Assembly: GCA_964579305.1 (NCBI GenBank)
Contig: CAZOGY010000040.1
Location: forward strand, 1 to 26,396
From: JBCBWG01 sp964579305
GTDB lineage: Bacteria; Pseudomonadota; Alphaproteobacteria; Rhizobiales; Hyphomicrobiaceae
Reading direction: 5' to 3'
DNA: 26,396 nucleotides
A program made the translations under genes and the position numbers. This document shows positions 1 to 6,949 of the stretch, one piece after another (position 1 is the stretch's first letter; every line of letters begins with the position of its first letter). The notes under the pieces were generated by a model that worked only from the letters and a program-made list of their open reading frames with translations, made no database searches and was not told the origin of the DNA.

Positions 1-102
1 TTCGCCATGGCCCATAGGCGTCTCGTCCGGCGCCGCCTGTGGCACCGAAGGAGCATCATCTGGCTCGCGCTTTGGTCCTGCCTCCGACATCGCCGCAGGC
101 AT
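1..102 (-). CDS. Start of a small protein, possibly Trm112/UPF0434 family (3' end outside window)
   Basis: An open minus-strand frame begins at ATG 102 (a second ATG lies at 90) and runs off the window after 34 codons with no stop. The visible part is acidic and rich in Pro, Glu and Asp (MSEAGPKREPDD...), like a flexible N-terminal tail, so no domain can be seen. It starts 72 bp downstream of the LON-domain gene on the same strand. In several alphaproteobacteria the gene after the thioredoxin/LON pair encodes a Trm112-family zinc-binding protein, which often has a short acidic N-terminal extension. The Trm112 name is an inference from position only. No clear Shine-Dalgarno sequence precedes either ATG. 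Confidence 0.4.
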   Translation of the reverse strand, partial: MPAAMSEAGPKREPDDAPSVPQAAPDETPMGHGE

Positions 103-174
103 ATCATAGATGGCGGTCGTCCAGACAAGCGTCGCCGCATTCTGCTTTGATGATCGATGCAGTCTGGCAGCCGA

Positions 175-855
175 TTACTGCAGTGTGCCGCTGTCTGAGC
201 CGCCGTCGCCGCCGGCCAATTCCATCTCCGTCAGCGCGATCAGCGTGTCGGCGCGGGCTTTGAGCGTTTGGGCTTCCAACAGCGCCTGTTTCTCTTCGGA
301 CCCGAACGGGCTGATCACACACAACGCATTGACCAATAGTTCGGTCGGGGCGTTGGCAATGGCGCGCCAGTCTGCTGACAGCCGATTGGTATCAAGGTAC
401 ATTTTCAAGACGCGGTGGAGCGCGTCGCGATCGACTTCAGATTCGCCAGCGCCGGCGACAAGATCGTCGCAAAACGGCTCGTAGGTGACATTAAAGGTCC
501 GGTAGGGCGCACCCGTATCTTCTTCCGAGAGGATTTTGAACCGGGTGATGCCGGTCAACGTGATCAGCACGCGGCCGTCGTCGAGCTCCTGGAACGCCGT
601 AAGACGCCCCGCGCATCCGATCTCACGAACACCTGCCTCTTTGCCAGAGGGGCTCTCCTGGTCACCGCCGCCAGCGGGCTGCGCCATGCCCAGAACGCGG
701 TGGCCAGAGACGATCTCGTCGATCATCGCGAGATAACGCGGTTCAAAAATATTCAATGGGAGCGTGGCGCGCGGCAACAGTAACGCGCCGCGCAATGGAA
801 AAACGGGCAAGCGTTTTGGTAGGTCCGAGGGTCGCTTGTATCGGTCGGTCAGCAC
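175..855 (-). CDS. LON peptidase N-terminal (substrate-binding) domain protein
   Basis: This 226-residue protein consists of the LON substrate-binding domain alone (PF02190). The hallmark N-terminal stretch is present at about residues 16-45 (LPVFPLRGALLLPRATLPLN, then FEPRYLAMI). There is no AAA+ ATPase or Ser-Lys protease domain, so it is not a Lon protease; stand-alone proteins of this type are thought to bind or recognise substrates, but their role is poorly defined. The start is GTG at 855, chosen because GAGGAG lies five bases upstream. It follows the thioredoxin-TPR gene by 36 bp on the same strand, a conserved alphaproteobacterial pairing that suggests one transcript and a shared role in protein quality control. 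Confidence 0.9.
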   Translation of the reverse strand: MLTDRYKRPSDLPKRLPVFPLRGALLLPRATLPLNIFEPRYLAMIDEIVSGHRVLGMAQPAGGGDQESPSGKEAGVREIGCAGRLTAFQELDDGRVLITLTGITRFKILSEEDTGAPYRTFNVTYEPFCDDLVAGAGESEVDRDALHRVLKMYLDTNRLSADWRAIANAPTELLVNALCVISPFGSEEKQALLEAQTLKARADTLIALTEMELAGGDGGSDSGTLQ

Positions 856-891
856 GATGGCTCCTCAAGCCGGCAGTGCCGGCGCCGCGCA

Positions 892-1806
892 TCAAGAAAA
901 CATGAGCGATGAGAGCTTGCGCCGACCCTCGATCGTTTGCGCGTCTTTGGGGCCCCAAGCCTCAAACAGTTGCAAAAGCTGCTTGCGCGCAGCGTCATCA
1001 TTCCAAGTACGGTCGCGCTTGAAGATCTCGATCAGTTGGTCGACGGCAAGCGCCTTCTGTCCGGCCCCGATTGCGGCCATCGCGTAATCCATGCGGGCTT
1101 GGTGATCGTCAGGGTTGGCCTGGAGCTTTTTCTCAAATTCGCCGATTGGGCCGGCGTCGGCAGCCGCTTCGGCGAGATCGAGCGCTGCGCGCATGCCAAC
1201 GACGGCCTGGTCGTCCTGCTTGTCGGGCGGGACCAAACCAAGCGTCTGGCGTGCGCGGTCGACGTCGCCGCTCTTCAGATAGCAGTTCGCAAGACCGACA
1301 AGCGCGCGAACGTTCTGACGATCCTCGCTCAGGATCGTGGCAAAGATCTCAGCCGCCTGCTGAAGGTCCCCGGCCTCGATGGCCTCTTCCGCCACGCTCA
1401 GTGCTTCTTCAAGTGAGGCACCGGCTTCGTCGGTTGCGCCGCAGCGGGTGATGAACTCACGGATGACGCTTTCGGGCTGTGCACCCATGAAGCCATCGAC
1501 AAGCCGGCCGTCCTTGAACGCGTAGACTGTCGGCAGCGATTGCACGCGAAGTTGGGCGGCAAGTGTCTGGTTCTGGTCCACGTTGACTTTGACAAGACGC
1601 ACTGCGCCGCCAAAGCTGTGCACTACCTTTTCCAGAACCGGCGTAAGCTGTCGGCATGGGCCACACCAATCCGCCCAAAAGTCAACCAGGACAAGCGCCT
1701 CCTGAGACGCGGTCACGACGTCTGCCTGGAACGTTGCAGCGGTTGCGTCTTTAATCAGACCACCAGGTGCGGAACCATCGTTGCCGCCTGCGCCCAGTAT
1801 TTCCAT
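892..1806 (-). CDS. cnoX: Thioredoxin-TPR co-chaperone, CnoX/YbbN-like
   Basis: This 304-residue cytosolic protein has a thioredoxin fold at about residues 15-125, with active site WCGPC (47-51) and the cis-proline in SLPTVY (P92). A C-terminal tetratricopeptide-like helical region (about 140-300) follows, including EAGDLQQAAEIFATIL and ALVGLANCYLKSGDVDRAR. This architecture is that of CnoX/YbbN chaperedoxins, which hold unfolding clients and pass them to GroEL. E. coli CnoX lacks one catalytic cysteine; here both are present, as in Caulobacter, so redox activity is expected. The frame is open upstream to 1905, but ATG 1806 is preferred because AGGAG lies about ten bases upstream and the protein then begins just before the domain. 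The LON-domain gene follows 36 bp downstream. Confidence 0.9.
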   Translation of the reverse strand: MEILGAGGNDGSAPGGLIKDATAATFQADVVTASQEALVLVDFWADWCGPCRQLTPVLEKVVHSFGGAVRLVKVNVDQNQTLAAQLRVQSLPTVYAFKDGRLVDGFMGAQPESVIREFITRCGATDEAGASLEEALSVAEEAIEAGDLQQAAEIFATILSEDRQNVRALVGLANCYLKSGDVDRARQTLGLVPPDKQDDQAVVGMRAALDLAEAAADAGPIGEFEKKLQANPDDHQARMDYAMAAIGAGQKALAVDQLIEIFKRDRTWNDDAARKQLLQLFEAWGPKDAQTIEGRRKLSSLMFS

Positions 1807-1891
1807 GACGTTTCGTCTCCTGCATCTGGCTATTGGCAGCCGAGCACCGCCGATCGGCGCGCCCGAAATTCGCGCATTGTGCGGCGCAAAT

Positions 1892-2395
1892 CTACTCCGG
1901 TTCACGATCGAGTGAAATGATCCTTGGCTCGTGTCCCGTGTCTTTGAGGAACATCAACAGATCTTTTGGGCAGATCGCTGTTGTTGCCGTGTTTTCAAGG
2001 GGATGGCAGTTTATTGCCGCGGCCGATACCAGTGTCTCGTCCATAAGCACCGTGACGCGGTTCTTCGCGTCATTGATCACCGCAAAGGCGGTGACCGAGC
2101 CTGGCATCACCCCCAGCACCTCTTCTAGCAGGTCTGCCTTGCCGAAACTCAATCGGGCGCATCCGATCAGTTTATGTAGGGATTTCAGGTGTATCACAGC
2201 ATGCGCTTCGGCCACGAGAAGGAACAGGCGGCCTTTCGCGTCCTTCAGGAACAGGTTCTTGGTGTGGGCGCCGGGCATTTCCGCGTGCAGTTGCTCGCTA
2301 TCTGCAACCGTAAAGAGCGGCGCGTGATCGCGCGTCGTGGCCTTGATACCAAGCGCCGCCAATCGATCAAAAAGCTCTTGTCGGCTCGCAGGCAT
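1892..2395 (-). CDS. prdX: Prolyl-tRNA deacylase / YbaK-like editing domain protein (PrdX type)
   Basis: This is a 167-residue free-standing YbaK/ProRS-editing domain (PF04073). Members hydrolyse mischarged Ala-tRNA(Pro) or related aminoacyl-tRNAs in trans. Family features seen are HTKNLFLKDAKGRLFLLV near residues 43-60, the LSFGKADLLEEVLGVMPGSV segment with its conserved GxxPG-like turn, and NDAKNRVTVLMDETL followed by a conserved 'NCHPLENTAT' stretch. The upstream-extended frame to 2482 is rejected: ATG 2395 has GGAG about six bases upstream and gives the normal family length. It is separated from cnoX by 85 bp on the same strand and may be its own unit. Confidence 0.9.
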   Translation of the reverse strand: MPASRQELFDRLAALGIKATTRDHAPLFTVADSEQLHAEMPGAHTKNLFLKDAKGRLFLLVAEAHAVIHLKSLHKLIGCARLSFGKADLLEEVLGVMPGSVTAFAVINDAKNRVTVLMDETLVSAAAINCHPLENTATTAICPKDLLMFLKDTGHEPRIISLDREPE

Positions 2396-2515
2396 CGTCT
2401 CCACCGCAGATCTCAGGCTGGCTATCGTGAGAGAGTGATCGCCGAGCCTAGTGGCAACGTGTACGTTCGCGGCGCAGACCAATGCGTCTTATCTCAACCC
2501 CCGCACAAGTCATAT

Positions 2516-2620
2516 CCGAATCTTCGGATTGGACGAAATTGCTCTATTTTCAACATGATAGAGCATCGCTACGCGACCGCTCGTCCGCGCCAGCGGTCCC
2601 ATGTGACCTAACGATGCTCT
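2516..2620. repeat. Structured intergenic repeat, copy 1
   Basis: The element begins with a small palindrome CCGAATCTTCGG (2516-2527). GCTCTAT (2541-2547) can pair with ATAGAGC (2558-2564). AGAGCATCG (2560-2568) can instead pair with CGATGCTCT (2612-2620), enclosing an inner stem GACCGCT/AGCGGTC (2575-2581 and 2592-2598). The two outer pairings share the same AGAGC arm and cannot form together. A second copy lies at 19842-19939: the offsets GCTCT to AGAGC (19) and AGAGC to the second GCTCT (56) are identical in both, and ACATGATAGAGCA is shared exactly. Arms of the AGAGCA/TGCTCT type recall intergenic repeats common in Rhizobiales genomes; that comparison is from memory. Confidence 0.7.
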
Positions 2621-2680
2621 AGGCAAATTGGGCGACGGCTGCAACGCAGATCACGGTTCTGACCGCGATTGAATTCGCAC

Positions 2681-2709
2681 TTGCATTCACCGGGCGCTCT
2701 TGCCATAAG
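2681..2709 (+). promoter_or_regulatory. Candidate sigma-70-type promoter for tRNA-Gly
   Basis: TTGCAT (2681-2686) and CATAAG (2704-2709) are separated by 17 bp and end 35 bp before the tRNA. Each box matches the consensus only partly, so this is a weak prediction by position and spacing. Confidence 0.3.
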
Positions 2710-2744
2710 GCCGGTCTCGGTGGCGCGTAGCCATCTTCCGAGAT

Positions 2745-2819
2745 GCGGGCGTAGCTCAGGGGTAGAGCACAACCTTGCCAAGGTTGGGGTCGTGAGTTCG
2801 AATCTCATCGCCCGCTCCA
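2745..2819 (+). tRNA. tRNA-Gly (anticodon GCC)
   Basis: A full cloverleaf can be folded. The acceptor stem GCGGGCG pairs with CGCCCGC (2809-2815), followed by discriminator T and an encoded CCA (2817-2819). The D arm contains AGCTCAGGGGTAGAGC. The anticodon stem CAACC/GGTTG encloses loop TTGCCAA with anticodon GCC at 2777-2779, reading glycine codons GGC/GGU. The T arm has GTGAG TTCGAAT CTCAT. Length is 75 nt including CCA. No intron and no partial duplicate of its 3' end (attachment site) is seen nearby. Confidence 0.97.
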
Positions 2820-3026
2820 TCCAGCCTTATCGTGGCGGATGGATCATCGGAAGTAATTTGATCCCTCAGATTTCGGTACTCCTTCAAAGCATGGTGGCTC
2901 CTCCGCCAGCGGGCTTGCAGAGCTTGCGTTTTGTCTGAGACAACGGCGCGCGAAGGCTCTGTCCGAGTTGGGAAGGGCTAACGGTCGCCGCAGAAGCGGC
3001 CGCAATTTCGAGGGAACGCAAAGCCC

Positions 3027-3710
3027 ATGGCCTATTTGTTTGATCCACCGCCTGTCGTTGCGCTGCCGATCGACGGCATGAGCGCGACCTTTCCGGTTCA
3101 CCGGATCTATTGTGTCGGGCGCAATTACGCAGAACACACGCGGGAGATGGGCTTTGATCCGGACCAGGAACCGCCGTTCTTTTTTCAGAAGACACCCGAT
3201 GCCATCGTCCTGGATGGCAAATTCCCCTATCCCTCGTCGACACAAGATGTGCATCACGAGATTGAACTTGTTGCAGCCTTGAAGTCCGGCGGAACCGATA
3301 TCGCCGAAGACGACGCGTTGTCCCATGTGTTTGGATATGCCGTCGCCCTGGATATGACGCGGCGCGATCTGCAAGGCGTCGCCAAAAAAATGGGCCGGCC
3401 TTGGGAAGTGGGCAAATCATTTGAAAAGGCCGCGCCGTGCGGACCGCTTAAGAAAGCCAGCGACATCGGTCACCCGACGGAAGGTGAGATCAGTCTCGAT
3501 GTGAACGGCACGCGGCGCCAGACGGGCGACCTGTCCCACATGATATGGAGCATCCCGCAGCAGATTGCGTTTTTGTCGCGCTTGTTTGAATTGCGCGCGG
3601 GCGATCTGATCATGACCGGGACGCCGGCAGGCGTCGGTGCCGTGGTGACCGGGGACCGCATGCATGGGCGTGTCGCCGGGGTTGGCGAGCTTGACGTCAC
3701 GGTCGTCTGA
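3027..3710 (+). CDS. Fumarylacetoacetate hydrolase (FAH) family protein, acylpyruvase/fumarylpyruvate hydrolase-like
   Basis: This 227-residue FAH-fold enzyme (PF01557) cleaves a carbon-carbon bond in a beta-diketo acid, using a divalent metal. Metal ligands are E78 and E80 in HHEIELV and D109 in ALDMTRRDLQ. CVGRNYAEHTREMG (29-42) carries the His37/Glu40 pair that corresponds to the catalytic dyad of FAHD1-type acylpyruvases. MTGTPAGVG near residues 196-204 is the usual C-terminal signature. Length and motifs fit the FAHD1/NagK group (acylpyruvate or fumarylpyruvate hydrolase) better than true fumarylacetoacetase. GAGGGA lies about eleven bases before ATG 3027. It converges on the alpha/beta hydrolase gene, 36 bp away. 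The actual substrate cannot be told from sequence. Confidence 0.9.
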   Translation: MAYLFDPPPVVALPIDGMSATFPVHRIYCVGRNYAEHTREMGFDPDQEPPFFFQKTPDAIVLDGKFPYPSSTQDVHHEIELVAALKSGGTDIAEDDALSHVFGYAVALDMTRRDLQGVAKKMGRPWEVGKSFEKAAPCGPLKKASDIGHPTEGEISLDVNGTRRQTGDLSHMIWSIPQQIAFLSRLFELRAGDLIMTGTPAGVGAVVTGDRMHGRVAGVGELDVTVV

Positions 3711-3746
3711 TTGGTGCCGCGCTGACCGTGTTGTGCGTGGCGCGGG

Positions 3747-4592
3747 TCAGGGCGTGATGTCGATCATCCGGCGCAGTGCGGCGTTGAAGGCGTCGGGCTG
3801 TTCATACATCACCCAGTGCCCGGCATCGTCGATGATCTCGGAGACCAGGTCTGGATGGTGCTCTGAGATGATGCTCAAACAGGTCTCCACATTGGGGTGC
3901 GCGACGACATCGTGGCGGCCCCAAATCGTGCGTACCGGCACGGCGACGGCTTCCAAGCCGCGCTTGACGTTGTCGGTGGCGGCAAATTTGCGCGATCGAA
4001 AACGGGCTTTGCCGACGTTGGCTTGTTGAATGGATATGGCCAGTTCGTCGATGCGTTCGGGCTTTGAGATCATCAATAGCTCGAGCACCCGACGATGGAC
4101 GCCGCGCCGGCCATCGTCTGACATTGACGCGCGTTCTTTTGGGAACGGTTCGCCTTTCGGCCGGATGATCCCCAAAGCCGAGCAGCCGAGCAGAATAAAA
4201 CCTGAAATGTGTTCGCGCAGTTGGGCTGCGGCGAACGTCCCGACATGGCCGCCGAACGAAAAGCCGACCAACAGCGGCCGAAGCTGGGCTGGCACATGCT
4301 GCTTAATCGCGGCGGCGACAATGTCTGCTGATGTTTGCGGGATCAGAGGCTCTGGTGGCATCGCGCTGTCGCCGAGGCCGGGCAGGTCAATCGCATAGAC
4401 CGCATGATCGCGCATCAAGTTCGGGATCGTGTGGATCCAGTGCATCCACGAACCGGAGCCGCCATGGAGTAAGATGATCGGCCGGCCCTGCCCCCATCGC
4501 CGCATGACGAGGCTTCCTGTTCCGCAAGGATGGGACAGGCGCTGCGCCTTGCTGTCCAGCGCGAGAACATCATCAAACGAATTTATCTGCAC
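3747..4592 (-). CDS. Alpha/beta-fold hydrolase
   Basis: This 281-residue alpha/beta hydrolase has a complete catalytic set: oxyanion-hole motif HGGSGSW (43-49), nucleophile elbow GFSFGG (Ser112), acid GRHD (Asp228) and histidine AGHW (His259). A lid-like insert lies around 145-210. Its substrate may be a carboxylic ester, a C-C bond or an amide; I cannot decide. The frame stays open to 4919, but that would run 219 bp into the divergent M20 gene. I choose GTG 4592, which has GAGG seven bases upstream and starts just before the conserved region. It is transcribed divergently from the M20 hydrolase, with 108 bp between them for shared control, suggesting a related pathway. Confidence 0.85.
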   Translation of the reverse strand: MQINSFDDVLALDSKAQRLSHPCGTGSLVMRRWGQGRPIILLHGGSGSWMHWIHTIPNLMRDHAVYAIDLPGLGDSAMPPEPLIPQTSADIVAAAIKQHVPAQLRPLLVGFSFGGHVGTFAAAQLREHISGFILLGCSALGIIRPKGEPFPKERASMSDDGRRGVHRRVLELLMISKPERIDELAISIQQANVGKARFRSRKFAATDNVKRGLEAVAVPVRTIWGRHDVVAHPNVETCLSIISEHHPDLVSEIIDDAGHWVMYEQPDAFNAALRRMIDITP

Positions 4593-4700
4593 GACGCGGC
4601 CTCGTCTGTTCGGGCTGAGAGGCCGTCTATTGCAGGTTTGGTGTGGCAGTTTCAAACTCCCATCGGCAATGTTGGTGGGATCGCGCGGAAGGGATTTCTC

Positions 4701-5978
4701 ATGGCGGACGCAGGCAAGCCGAGCGCAGGCACGGGCTTTGGCGGCAATCTCGCGGTCAATGGCGATCGTCTGTGGGACACTTTGATTGAGATGGCGCGGA
4801 TCGGTGCGACCGAAAAGGGAGGTGTCAATCGGCTGACTTTGACGCCGTTGGATGCTCAAGCCCGAGATCTGTTCCGCCAATGGTGCGAACGCGCCGGCCT
4901 CCAGGTGCGCGTTGACCAAATGGGCTCAATGTTTGCGCGCCGCGCTGGGGCCGATGAGACGTTACCGCCGGTGATGATCGGCAGCCACCTCGATACGCAA
5001 CCGACTGGCGGCAAATTCGATGGGGCGCTCGGGGTCATGGCGGCCCTGGAGATCGTGCGGACGTTGAACGACCTCGACATCACGACCAGGCATCCCATTG
5101 AAATCGTGAACTTCACGAACGAAGAGGGTGCGCGGTTTGCGCCGGCGATGGTGGCGTCTGGCGTGTTTGCTGGCGCTTTTTCCCTTGCGTATGCCCGCGC
5201 GCGGACCGACAGCGCTGGCGTCACACTGGGCGCCGCCCTGGATGAGCTTGGCCTTGCCGGGCCTGATGCGGTTGGCGCGCGGCCGGTCAAAGCGTTCTTT
5301 GAGCTGCATATTGAGCAAGGGCCAATCCTGGAAGAAGCTGGGATCGATGTGGGCGTTGTGACTCACGCCAACGGCCAGCGCTGGTTTGAAGTGACCTTTA
5401 CCGGTGTGGAAAGCCACGCGGGTCCGACGCCCATGGCCCGGCGCAAGGATGCGCTTGTTGGTGCGGCCAAGCTTATCCAGCGGGTCAACGAGATTGGTTT
5501 TGCCTATCAGCCGGATGCCTGTGCGACGTGTGGGATCGTTTCGGTCCAACCAGGCTCTCGCAATGTGATCCCCGGCTCGGCTTGGGTGACTGTCGATATG
5601 CGGCATCCCGATGACGATCAACTCCAGGCCATGTCGGCGGATCTGCAGGCGGCCGCCGAGGAGATCGCGACGGCGCAAGGCCTCACTGTGCGGGTTGATG
5701 ACGTGTTTGCGTTTCCCGTGACCACGTTTGACACCGCTTGTGTCGGTGCCGTGCGCGATGCCGCAGAAAGCCTCGGATTGACACATCGCGACATTGTCTC
5801 AGGCGCGGGTCACGATGCGGTCTATATGGCCCGCGTTGCGCCAACGGCGATGGTCTTCACACCATGCGTCGACGGGATCAGCCACAACGAAGCAGAAGAC
5901 ATCAAACCGGCGTGGGCAACGGCCGGCGCAAACGTTCTGCTGCGGGCGGCAGTCGAGACGGCTGAGATCATCGATTGA
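4701..5978 (+). CDS. M20-family zinc amidohydrolase (N-carbamoyl-L-amino-acid hydrolase / beta-ureidopropionase / allantoate amidohydrolase type)
   Basis: This 425-residue enzyme belongs to the M20 dinuclear-metal hydrolases that remove a carbamoyl or ureido group. Metal-site residues are visible: H97 in GSHLDTQPTGG, D108 in KFDGALGV, E141/E142 in NFTNEEGARF, H203 in LHIEQGP and H395 in GISHNEAE. SHAGPTPMARRKDA (238-251) is the dimerisation-domain signature typical of the carbamoylase/ureidopropionase subgroup. Start ATG 4701 is preceded by GAAGGGA; the upstream in-frame ATG at 4530 lies inside the opposing gene and is rejected. No hydantoinase or dihydropyrimidinase gene accompanies it, so the source of its carbamoyl substrate is not shown here. 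The threonate-dehydrogenase-like gene follows 37 bp downstream, probably in one operon. Confidence 0.92.
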   Translation: MADAGKPSAGTGFGGNLAVNGDRLWDTLIEMARIGATEKGGVNRLTLTPLDAQARDLFRQWCERAGLQVRVDQMGSMFARRAGADETLPPVMIGSHLDTQPTGGKFDGALGVMAALEIVRTLNDLDITTRHPIEIVNFTNEEGARFAPAMVASGVFAGAFSLAYARARTDSAGVTLGAALDELGLAGPDAVGARPVKAFFELHIEQGPILEEAGIDVGVVTHANGQRWFEVTFTGVESHAGPTPMARRKDALVGAAKLIQRVNEIGFAYQPDACATCGIVSVQPGSRNVIPGSAWVTVDMRHPDDDQLQAMSADLQAAAEEIATAQGLTVRVDDVFAFPVTTFDTACVGAVRDAAESLGLTHRDIVSGAGHDAVYMARVAPTAMVFTPCVDGISHNEAEDIKPAWATAGANVLLRAAVETAEIID

Positions 5979-6015
5979 GCGCCGTCACAGTGCAGGAAAT
6001 GCAGAAAGGGAGCCG

Positions 6016-6900
6016 ATGACGCAGACAATTGCCATGATCGGGCTTGGTGCGATGGGCTTTGCGATGGCCAAACGGCTCGTTGAGCGTCAGCACCGCGTCA
6101 TTGGCTTCGACGTGCGACCGCAGCCGATGCGTGCGCTGGAGGCGCTGGGTGGACATGTTGCCGACAGTGCCGCCGAAGCCGCCAAAGATGCTGACGTGAT
6201 CATCTTGATGGTGCTCAATGCGGCACAAGTTCATGCCGTTCTGTTCCACGATGGCGTCGCGGAGACGCTCAAAGATCATGCGACGGTCGTGAGTATGGTC
6301 ACGATGGCGCCGGGCGAGGCGCAGGATATCGACCGGGCTTTGGGCTTGCGCCAGACCGGCTTTGTGGATGCGCCTGTGTCGGGTGGGGTGCCCGGCATCG
6401 AGGCCGGTTCGCTGACGATCATGGCTTCGGCACCTCGCGCAACCTTCGAAACGGTCGCGCCCCTGTTACGCGAGATCGGCTCCAACACGTTTTATCTCGG
6501 CGAGCACGTTGGCCAGGGTTCGGCGATGAAGACCGTGAACCAGTTGCTGGCGGGCGTTCATATTGCGGCGGCAGGCGAGGCATTGGCCTTGGCGGAATCG
6601 CAGGGGATCGATCCGGCGCAAGCGCTGGAAATCCTGTCGGGGAGCGCGGCGGCGAGCTGGATGCTGCGCGACCGCGGCCCGCGGATGGTTGCACCAGGTG
6701 ATGAGGTTCGCAGCGCGATTGATATCTTCGTCAAGGACCTCAAGATCGTCGTTGATACCGGACATGCTGACCGATTTGGTCTGCCCCTCGCGTCCGCCGC
6801 ACTGCAGCTCTACCTGGGCGCGTCCGGGGCTGGCGACGGCAAGGCCGATGACAGCCAGATCATCGCCCATTATCGTCGCATGAACCGGCGCGATCCGTAG
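6016..6900 (+). CDS. ltnD: Beta-hydroxyacid dehydrogenase, L-threonate dehydrogenase (LtnD)-like
   Basis: This 294-residue NAD(P)-dependent enzyme belongs to the 3-hydroxyisobutyrate dehydrogenase superfamily. The N-terminal Rossmann motif is GLGAMG (9-14). The substrate motif DAPVSGGVPGIEAG is at 118-131. Catalytic Lys172 lies in GSAMKTVNQLLAGVHIAAAGEA, a stretch very like L-threonate dehydrogenase. IDIFVKDLKIV (235-245) is the conserved C-terminal helix. LtnD normally works with a 2-oxotetronate kinase and an aldolase; neither is in the window, so a different hydroxy acid is possible and the symbol is tentative. AGGGAG lies just upstream of ATG 6016. The longer frame from 5794 overlaps the M20 gene out of phase and is rejected. 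Confidence 0.85.
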   Translation: MTQTIAMIGLGAMGFAMAKRLVERQHRVIGFDVRPQPMRALEALGGHVADSAAEAAKDADVIILMVLNAAQVHAVLFHDGVAETLKDHATVVSMVTMAPGEAQDIDRALGLRQTGFVDAPVSGGVPGIEAGSLTIMASAPRATFETVAPLLREIGSNTFYLGEHVGQGSAMKTVNQLLAGVHIAAAGEALALAESQGIDPAQALEILSGSAAASWMLRDRGPRMVAPGDEVRSAIDIFVKDLKIVVDTGHADRFGLPLASAALQLYLGASGAGDGKADDSQIIAHYRRMNRRDP

Positions 6901-6916
6901 GACACAGCACTGGACA

Positions 6917-6943
6917 CAACACGCGCCGCGCGGCCGTGTGTTG
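6917..6943. terminator. Hairpin between two convergent genes
   Basis: CAACACG (6917-6923) pairs with CGTGTGTTG (6935-6943) with a two-base bulge, and GCC/GGC (6925-6927, 6932-6934) extends the stem inside. It sits in the 49-bp gap between the ends of the ltnD-like and cupin genes. There is no real U-tract on either strand, so intrinsic termination is uncertain. Confidence 0.3.
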
Positions 6944-6949
6944 GTTGGA

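Larger units (their letters stand above)
2396..2744. other. Non-coding gap between prdX and tRNA-Gly
   Basis: No credible protein gene is seen in this 349-bp stretch. It should contain the divergent promoter of prdX, a structured repeat element at 2516-2620 and a candidate promoter for the tRNA at 2681-2709. The short minus-strand reading frame crossing 2608-2820 runs through the tRNA and is not a gene. Confidence 0.6.

Noticed and set aside
2745..2819. tRNA-Gly as an integration site for a mobile element
   Set aside because: No integrase, no duplicated tRNA 3' end and no foreign-looking genes nearby.
2608..2820. 70-codon minus-strand frame over the tRNA
   Set aside because: It is the complement of tRNA-Gly and its flank, a common false gene call.
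4593..4919. N-terminal extension of the alpha/beta hydrolase to 4919
   Set aside because: It would overlap the divergent M20 gene by 219 bp and adds no conserved sequence; GTG 4592 has a good ribosome site.
4962..5786. 274-codon minus-strand frame inside the M20 hydrolase gene
   Set aside because: Fully antisense to a gene with all metal-site motifs; no recognisable domain or ribosome site.
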